A stretch of 6,268 bases of DNA, taken from positions 1 through 6,268 of the forward strand of contig JAIRXN010000040.1 of the NCBI GenBank assembly GCA_031268245.1. The letters are read 5' to 3'. The translations under genes were made by a program, and so were the position numbers. Below are positions 1-4,799 of this stretch, piece after piece; position 1 is the stretch's first letter; each line of letters begins with the position of its first letter. A model generated the notes under the pieces. That model was not told the DNA's origin. It did no database searches and worked only from the letters and a program-made list of their open reading frames with translations. The stretch is from Treponema sp. GTDB lineage: Bacteria; Spirochaetota; Spirochaetia; Treponematales; Breznakiellaceae.

Positions 1-515
1 CGCCCTGCATCGCTAATCTGAGCGGCCTGATTTTCTCCTCCGTCGGTAACCAGAACCACTTTTTTAGGCCGCGGGGAAGGGAGGGACGATATATAGCTAT
101 CCGCAAAGCTTAAAGCTCCAGACAGATCGGCGGAAGATTCCAGGGGATACATCAAAAACATACGCCCGATTATGGTTTCCAGGTCTCCCCGGCCTTCAAC
201 CAGGCGGGATATTTCAAGCCGGGGTTTCCCGGCAATCGAAATAAGGTGAAACGTATCGCCAAGCTTGAGATTATCCTTCAAAAAAGGGCCGGAAAGATAG
301 CCTGAAACCTCTTCATGCCAGGCGCTCATGCTGGAAGAAACATCCAAAAGCAGGATAAGGTCGGTTCCCTGCCGGGTTTGCCCGAAGGAACAAGGCGGAT
401 TCCCCAAAAATAGGAATCCGGCGATCCCCAGGATCGCGGCGATCCCTGGGATCGCAACGATCCTGGAGGTCGCAACGATCCTGGAGGTCGCTTTACTTAT
501 TAACCGGGGTTTCAT
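1..515 (-). CDS. Secreted/membrane VWA-domain protein, N-terminal part (cut off by window edge)
   Basis: Only the first 171 codons are visible. The ATG at 515-513 follows a strong GAGGAGG Shine-Dalgarno, and the frame stays open to base 1. Residues 1-45 look like an export signal: basic start MKPR, more Arg at 12 and 18, then a hydrophobic run (about 19-37) ending near NPPCSFG. It is not a convincing lipobox. From about residue 50 a VWA domain begins: a hydrophobic strand leading into D58-V-S60-S-S62-M-S (MIDAS DxSxS motif), and later VVLVTDGGEN with D158 (the second MIDAS aspartate strand). Where the family normally has the MIDAS threonine, the segment SSADLSGAL appears to carry Ala129. VWA domains bind protein partners through a metal ion; the partner here is unknown. 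It resembles BatA/BatB-type or other secreted VWA proteins. It is the third gene of the run, 24 nt after the greA stop. Confidence 0.9.
   Translation of the reverse strand, partial: MKPRLISKATSRIVATSRIVAIPGIAAILGIAGFLFLGNPPCSFGQTRQGTDLILLLDVSSSMSAWHEEVSGYLSGPFLKDNLKLGDTFHLISIAGKPRLEISRLVEGRGDLETIIGRMFLMYPLESSADLSGALSFADSYISSLPSPRPKKVVLVTDGGENQAAQISDAG
420..491 (-). repeat. Four tandem 18-bp units encoding the VWA signal peptide
   Basis: Four head-to-tail 18-bp units lie inside the VWA gene. Read on the minus strand, the first two (491-474 and 473-456) are identical, GCGACCTCCAGGATCGTT. The third (455-438) is GCGATCCCAGGGATCGCC and the fourth (437-420) GCGATCCTGGGGATCGCC. They encode ATSRIV, ATSRIV, AIPGIA and AILGIA (residues 9-32). 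Units 1-2 extend the basic n-region and units 3-4 form much of the hydrophobic core. Because 18 is a multiple of 3, gain or loss of a unit keeps the frame. Confidence 0.9.
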
Positions 516-519
516 CCTT

Positions 520-526
520 CCTCCTC
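520..526 (-). promoter_or_regulatory. Ribosome binding site of the VWA gene
   Basis: On the minus strand GAGGAGG (526-520) precedes the ATG at 515-513 by 4 nt, with further purines (AAGG) in between. It lies in the 24-nt gap after the greA stop and fixes the start of the VWA gene. There is no room for a separate terminator or a full promoter in the gap, so co-transcription with greA is likely. Confidence 0.75.
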
Positions 527-539
527 TAGACGGTATCTG

Positions 540-3308
540 TTATATGGGTACAGCAGATATTTCTTCTACCACATAGTGGACAGTTTCATTATTGGCGGAG
601 AAATCAAATCCTTCTCCTACAGTCTTATTAAGTATAGTACTTCCAAAGGGAGAAAGATAAGAGATAACATTATTTTCCGGATCGGATTCCCATGGCCCCA
701 GAATGGAGTATTCCTCACGGTCCTTCTCCTTTGTGCTGCGCAGTACCACTTTGGTACCAAAAGATACCCGGTTGGTATTCACCGCCGCAGGATCGAAGAT
801 CTGGGCGCGGTCGATCTCGTCCTTGAGTTTTGCCACCGTGGAATTGAGAATTTCCTGCTTTTCCTTGGCAGCCTTGTACTCCGCATTTTCCCGGAGGTCT
901 CCCAGGGACAGGGCAAAACCGATCTCCTTTGAGTTAGCCGGTACTTCCACCTCCATGATATGGGCAAGCTGCCTGTTCTTCTCTCCATATTTGGCGGCGG
1001 TAACCATGAGGCCCCTGGTAATGACCGTTTTTTCTTCGTCTCCCAGGAATTTGAAATCGGGATGCTTGAGGAGGATCTGTTTTTTCAGCTCAATCTTGTC
1101 GGCAGGGTCGAGATCCTTTACATCCTGAATAAAGGTGAAGATACGCATAATCGTATCCCGGTCACCCTGATCGATAAAATTGATGAGTCTTTTGTCGGTA
1201 AAAAGAAGGCCGTAGACCTGCTTGTTAACCTTGCGGTTATCCGGAGTATCCCGGTGGTTTTCAATATCCCGGTAACTGATATCCAGAATGTGAATCAGGG
1301 TAATGAGCTGCTTTTCATAGCTTAAACAGGCCTTTTTGAACCAGGGAGTATCCGAGGCATTTTTAAAGAACCATACGGCAGTTTCCCGGACTGCGCTGCT
1401 CTCGCGGATATTTTCAAAGCTTGAAGATACCAGCTCAAAAAGTTTATTTTCATAAGCTCCGGCAAGCAGAGCCTCGATGATGGAATGGGAAAGAATGTAG
1501 GGAAAAAGCTGAATATAGACATCCTCCCAGCCCGGAAGCAGTTTTACCTGTTTCAAAAACTCTTCCCGCAGCTTACTGTCTTTAAGATTTTGGAAAAGTT
1601 CAGGTACATCCTCAATTTTTTCAAAGAGGGAAGCAAAATTGAGGCTGAGCCCGTTTGCCAGCATGGGGAATTTACCCGCCAATTCCTTGACGAGAAGGCA
1701 GGAAGCAACTATGTTCTCGTTTACCTGTTTTATTGAAGATGCAGAGGGGAGATATGAGGTAAAATAGTCAAACATCTCCTTAAAATACTCCGAATCCAGC
1801 TCCACATCCGCCTGTATAAGGTAAAGCCTCAGCGTCTGGGCCCTGTTAAAGAAATTCCGTTCCGCCTTGAATTCGTTGTAGAGCTTTTCCTCGATACTGA
1901 TCGGCCTGTCCCGCACGGTAAAAAGATCGATGTTATCGGGACTGACTCCGAAGTTGGGATCCGATTTGAGAATATCCCGCGCCTTGGCAACCCAGGTAGT
2001 CCATTCCCCGGCGCTGAGAATCGAAGGCACCAGTTCGGCCTTGATCTTTTTTATATCGCAGGAGTTCCCAAAGCTTTTTATCACGGTTTTCAGAGCCCAG
2101 GCATGGTTCTCCTTGATCTTATCGTGGAGGGCTTCCTTCTTTTGTGTCGCCTTGAACACCCAGATATGGTTTTTGGAAAGAGTCTGAAGGGAATTTACCG
2201 CCATGCGCAGAGACATGGAGTGGGAACGTTTCTTCGCAAAGTCGATAACAATCTCGTCCCCCTGTACGCTGGCAATCCTGCCTGCGCCCCATGTCCTGTG
2301 GAAAACAAAATTCCCCTTGTCAAAGGCTATGTGTTTTTCAAAATCAGCAACCCCCTCATGAACCGGCCGCCAGTTCTGGGAAATATTGGAAATGCGGATG
2401 TATTCTTCAAGCTGGCTGTGCGCCGCATATTTCTGCCTGAAGCATTCCACCAGTTCCTTACGGGCCTGAACATCCCTTTCATCATACTGAAGGATGATCT
2501 TGAGGATATTTATGGCGGTTTCTATATCATCCTTTTTTCTGCAGACCTGGTACACATCCTGCAGGAGGAGAACCGCCTTGTCTTCGCTTATATTTTTGGC
2601 TATCCGTTTTTCTACATGGAGGAAGAAGTCAATGTCGTTGGAACAGTAACCGAGGAGTTTTTCCCAAATTTCCCGTACATTGGTGATCAGCGCCTTGTTA
2701 ATATAGCGGTGAAGAGCTTTCTTGTAGTAGTCAATTGCGTTTTCAATGTCGCCTTGTTTTTCGTAATGTTCCGCCAGAGATTTGGCGATATCGGCTTCCT
2801 CATAATCAACCTTGACAAGCCTTTCCCAGATGCCGTAGATCACATCTTCCTTGTTTTCATTTTTATAACACTCTACCAAGGTACGGAGAGCGAATTTTGA
2901 TTCGCCGTAATCAAGAATCCGCTCACAAAGATAATTGACTATATTCCATTTGTGGTTATCCAGAAAGATCCCCACAAGGTTATTCATGTTTGCATCTTCA
3001 ATGACATCATGGGAAATAGAGATCATCCCCGAAAGGTAGAGCGCTATGATACTGTTCTTTGAATGGGTAAGGTGTTCGTCACAGAGTCCCTTTAATTCCA
3101 TGTCCAGCCTGAGATCCTCGCCGTCCCGGATTATTCTGGCATCCCGGGCTTCCTTAAGAATCTGATCCAGTTCCTTAAACTGATTGGCAGAATAATTACT
3201 CAGGGTCGCCCTGGTCCATTTTTCCTCGTTCAGCATTTCCTGGACATTTTTGAGGAACGTAACCTTTTCATCCACGGGTGCTTTTTCATCAAAAGCTTCA
3301 GACATCAT
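540..3308 (-). CDS. greA: Transcription elongation/cleavage factor GreA with giant N-terminal TPR-helical extension
   Basis: The last ~165 of 922 residues are a GreA. A helical hairpin (about 755-838) has the tip G-D804-L-R-E807-N-A-E-Y, matching the acidic D41/E44 of E. coli GreA that hold the second metal in the RNA polymerase active site. The FKBP-like C-terminal domain follows (about 845-918, NRVSFGTKVVL to VHYVVEEI). It should therefore rescue backtracked polymerase by stimulating transcript cleavage. The first ~750 residues are mostly helical, with a clear TPR near 175-203 (AKSLAEHYEKQGDIENAIDY) and further helical pairs to ~300. A beta-rich segment at about 332-378 (HRTWGAGRI, DEIVIDF) looks Tudor-like. 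E. coli GreA has only about 158 residues; the ~900-residue form is, to my knowledge, typical of spirochaetes. Two ATGs stand in tandem, at 3308 and 3305; the second is better spaced from the SD. The gene lies 21 nt after the TPR gene and 24 nt before the VWA gene. Confidence 0.95.
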   Translation of the reverse strand: MMSEAFDEKAPVDEKVTFLKNVQEMLNEEKWTRATLSNYSANQFKELDQILKEARDARIIRDGEDLRLDMELKGLCDEHLTHSKNSIIALYLSGMISISHDVIEDANMNNLVGIFLDNHKWNIVNYLCERILDYGESKFALRTLVECYKNENKEDVIYGIWERLVKVDYEEADIAKSLAEHYEKQGDIENAIDYYKKALHRYINKALITNVREIWEKLLGYCSNDIDFFLHVEKRIAKNISEDKAVLLLQDVYQVCRKKDDIETAINILKIILQYDERDVQARKELVECFRQKYAAHSQLEEYIRISNISQNWRPVHEGVADFEKHIAFDKGNFVFHRTWGAGRIASVQGDEIVIDFAKKRSHSMSLRMAVNSLQTLSKNHIWVFKATQKKEALHDKIKENHAWALKTVIKSFGNSCDIKKIKAELVPSILSAGEWTTWVAKARDILKSDPNFGVSPDNIDLFTVRDRPISIEEKLYNEFKAERNFFNRAQTLRLYLIQADVELDSEYFKEMFDYFTSYLPSASSIKQVNENIVASCLLVKELAGKFPMLANGLSLNFASLFEKIEDVPELFQNLKDSKLREEFLKQVKLLPGWEDVYIQLFPYILSHSIIEALLAGAYENKLFELVSSSFENIRESSAVRETAVWFFKNASDTPWFKKACLSYEKQLITLIHILDISYRDIENHRDTPDNRKVNKQVYGLLFTDKRLINFIDQGDRDTIMRIFTFIQDVKDLDPADKIELKKQILLKHPDFKFLGDEEKTVITRGLMVTAAKYGEKNRQLAHIMEVEVPANSKEIGFALSLGDLRENAEYKAAKEKQEILNSTVAKLKDEIDRAQIFDPAAVNTNRVSFGTKVVLRSTKEKDREEYSILGPWESDPENNVISYLSPFGSTILNKTVGEGFDFSANNETVHYVVEEISAVPI

Positions 3309-3311
3309 GTA

Positions 3312-3316
3312 CTCCT
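3312..3316 (-). promoter_or_regulatory. Shine-Dalgarno AGGAG of greA; favours the second ATG
   Basis: AGGAG (minus strand, 3316-3312) lies in the short gap after the TPR gene. The spacer is 3 nt to the ATG at 3308 but 6 nt to the ATG at 3305. The more usual spacing suggests that translation starts at the second methionine (MSEAFDE), giving 921 residues. Confidence 0.6.
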
Positions 3317-3329
3317 AAATGTTTTGCTC

Positions 3330-4277
3330 TTACCGCACATACTGGTCAAAAATCGCCTTGTCGATAAGCTTCAACTTAAGCCTGGTATCTTCGGCCAGGT
3401 TCGAATAAGCCTGAATATTCTCACAATAGTCTATCAGCCAGAAATACCGGTTAATAAGACGCGGCTTCAAAACCGCGCTTACCGAAGGATTTGACCGGAT
3501 ATCATTTTCCAAAGAAAAGATCGACTGTTTGAGCCGTCCCAGTTCCACCGGTCTGAGTTCCCGTTTAACCGAAAAGACTCCCATAAGACATCCGTAAACC
3601 GGTATCCATTCTGCCAATTCAGGCCCCCTATAGCCCAGGGCTGCCACATGATCCTGCAGCCTTACTATCAGCTCCGACTCCATGTCCCTAAGATCCACCT
3701 TCTGGGGATCCAGGAAAAAAGCTTCCCGGAACAGAGCTTTTGCCGCCCTGTTTTCCATCAGAAGGGCGTTTACATCGGCCAATTCCGCCAGGGCTTCCCC
3801 GTCTTCCTTTAAGAGCCTGACCGACTGTTCCAGACACTTCAGGGCCTCTTCATAGTTGCCGATGCCCTTGTAACATCTGCCTATCTGAAGCATTAAGGCC
3901 GGATCAAGCCGGTTTGTCCTGTCTCCCAGAGTTTCTTCAAAATACCTGAGCGCAGTGTTAAAAACATAATGCTTCACCGCATACCGGCAGGAATCGCAGG
4001 CTTCCCCCACACGGTCAAGAAAACTGTACCACGCCTTCCATTGGGACATGATATAGCCGGCCTTGTCATAGGGTTCCCGAAATTGATCGATATTGCCCAT
4101 ACGATCCAGCCACCACTTGACACACATGAGGCTGTGCTTTACTTCCGGATTCCCAAAATCCTGCCTGAGAGCTTCCTCCAAATGTTTTCTGGCGGAAACT
4201 GCGTCAGCTTCTTTCAGATCCGTATAGGCTTGTTGAAGCAGCCTCTCTACACCTGTTTCCGCGTTCATACCTTGCAC
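3330..4277 (-). CDS. TPR-repeat protein of unknown function, first gene of the greA operon
   Basis: This 315-residue protein is rich in helices and has no signal peptide, so it is probably cytoplasmic. Tetratricopeptide repeats are visible at about 11-45 (degenerate), 126-159 (near canonical: PALMLQIGRCYKGIGNYEEA) and 160-193. The middle (50-115) is rich in Trp, Tyr and Cys, and the C-terminal third (230-315) is helical but not recognisably TPR. TPRs usually scaffold protein-protein contacts; no catalytic motif is apparent. The frame opens with GTG (4277-4275); an in-frame ATG at 4268-4266 is the alternative. Neither has a good SD: the GTG has none, and an AAGG lies only 1 nt before the ATG. 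A TATAAT lies just upstream. The gene ends 21 nt before greA, whose product also carries TPR-like repeats, so a shared complex or a role around RNA polymerase is possible but unproven. Confidence 0.85.
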   Translation of the reverse strand: MQGMNAETGVERLLQQAYTDLKEADAVSARKHLEEALRQDFGNPEVKHSLMCVKWWLDRMGNIDQFREPYDKAGYIMSQWKAWYSFLDRVGEACDSCRYAVKHYVFNTALRYFEETLGDRTNRLDPALMLQIGRCYKGIGNYEEALKCLEQSVRLLKEDGEALAELADVNALLMENRAAKALFREAFFLDPQKVDLRDMESELIVRLQDHVAALGYRGPELAEWIPVYGCLMGVFSVKRELRPVELGRLKQSIFSLENDIRSNPSVSAVLKPRLINRYFWLIDYCENIQAYSNLAEDTRLKLKLIDKAIFDQYVR

Positions 4278-4299
4278 TGTCTAAAGCAATTTGATAAAA

Positions 4300-4305
4300 A
4301 TTATA
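4300..4305 (-). promoter_or_regulatory. Probable -10 box (TATAAT) of the TPR-greA-VWA operon
   Basis: The minus strand reads AAAAGATATAATTTTT, a perfect consensus -10, ending 22 nt before the GTG and 31 nt before the ATG of the TPR gene. This would give a leader of roughly 15-25 nt. No good TTGACA-like -35 is found at 16-18 nt spacing (the sequence there is A-rich, around CTAAAAAT), so the promoter may be weak or activator-dependent, or the match may be chance in AT-rich DNA. Confidence 0.5.
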
Positions 4306-4390
4306 TCTTTTGTAGTAGACCATTTTTAGCGGCCTTTTGCAAGGGGGGCATACAGAGGGCGGCAATTTGACATTTACTGAAGAAATTTGC

Positions 4391-4415
4391 CACGAACATC
4401 ACGACCCAACACGAA
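4391..4415. repeat. CACGAA repeat cluster, left arm
   Basis: Three copies of a CACGAA-like hexamer occur in about 9-10 nt steps: CACGAA at 4391, CACGAC at 4400 and CACGAA at 4410. They are the reverse complement of the TTCGTG copies further right, so the two clusters face each other. The origin is unknown; it looks like a decayed intergenic repeat rather than a gene. Confidence 0.55.
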
Positions 4416-4533
4416 CGGAACAGGGCATGGCTTCTTTTTTCCTCCGCTTTCATAATTTTATGCCCCTTTTCCTTCCTGGAGTTTTCTCTGATCAAGAGAA
4501 TCCGGGTAAAAACGAGGATTATCAAAGCAAAAG

Positions 4534-4619
4534 TTCGTGTTGTTCGTGCAAAACAAGCTCATCTTCCGGATATAATCACCGCCGTTAGGCCGGAATACGT
4601 CTTGTTCGGGTGGTTCGTG
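4534..4619. repeat. TTCGTG repeat clusters, right arm
   Basis: Two pairs of a 9-nt unit TTCGTGTNG are present: TTCGTG at 4534 and 4543, then TTCGGG at 4605 and TTCGTG at 4614, each pair spaced exactly 9 nt. Each pair has a GATTATC nearby: one 13 nt before the first pair (4515-4528 area), one directly after the last copy (4619-4625). Together with the left arm this makes an imperfect, interrupted inverted arrangement over about 230 bp. Confidence 0.55.
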
Positions 4620-4683
4620 ATTATCCTGGCTAAATATAAAATTGCCATGCGTACAGGGAATCATCCCCTGCGGCCGGTCTGTG

Positions 4684-4729
4684 AATAAAAAATCTGCGGA
4701 CAAACGCTTTTTTTAGCGTAAGTCCGCAG
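4684..4729 (-). terminator. Rho-independent terminator of the lipoprotein gene
   Basis: On the minus strand an outer 8-bp stem CTGCGGAC/GTCCGCAG (4729-4722 with 4701-4694) encloses an AA/TT-flanked inner 5-bp stem ACGCT/AGCGT with a six-A loop. It is followed at once by ATTTTTTATT (4693-4684). The GC-rich stem plus T-run is a textbook intrinsic terminator. It lies about 70 nt after the stop of the lipoprotein gene, separating it from the TPR-greA-VWA operon. In the plus direction there is no T-run after the stem, so it is unidirectional. Confidence 0.85.
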
Positions 4730-4799
4730 GCCCCGGACGGCCCTGTGGCTGTCAATTTGTCGTTTTCGTAGATGCAGGCGCTGCGTAACGGCCTTTGAG

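Larger units (their letters stand above)
4278..4799. other. Gene-free intergenic region of about 520 bp
   Basis: No convincing coding sequence is seen in this stretch; the short open frames here lack homology that I recognise and are built partly from repeats. From left to right it holds the operon promoter (about 4300), CACGAA-type repeats (4391-4415), and a pyrimidine-rich middle with an inverted pair GGGCAT/ATGCCC (4423-4428 and 4460-4465) and a small hairpin TTCTCT-gatca-AGAGAA (4484-4500). Then come TTCGTG-type repeats (4534-4619) and the terminator of the lipoprotein gene (4684-4729). The segment 4730-4799 is the 3' untranslated part of the lipoprotein transcript, and I see nothing further in it. 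Confidence 0.7.

Noticed and set aside
328..576. 82-codon plus-strand open frame across the VWA signal peptide
   Set aside because: It is the antisense of the 18-bp tandem repeat and of the VWA/greA junction; the minus-strand frame has an SD, a signal peptide and the MIDAS motif.
2103..2900. 265-codon open frame on the plus strand opposite greA
   Set aside because: It lies wholly inside the greA coding region on the opposite strand, has no ribosome binding site that I can see, and its translation shows no recognisable domain, whereas the greA frame has clear motifs.
4367..4372. TTGACA on the plus strand, a possible -35 box
   Set aside because: The sequence 17 nt downstream is CCACGA, with no -10 box, and no plus-strand gene follows.
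4571..4576. TATAAT on the plus strand, a possible -10 box
   Set aside because: No -35 element is found at normal spacing and there is no gene downstream on the plus strand.
4458..4703. Short minus-strand open frame of 81 codons between the two transcription units
   Set aside because: It is made of the TTCGTG repeat clusters (giving N-H-E-P-P-E-Q) and runs beyond part of the terminator; no SD and no recognisable product.
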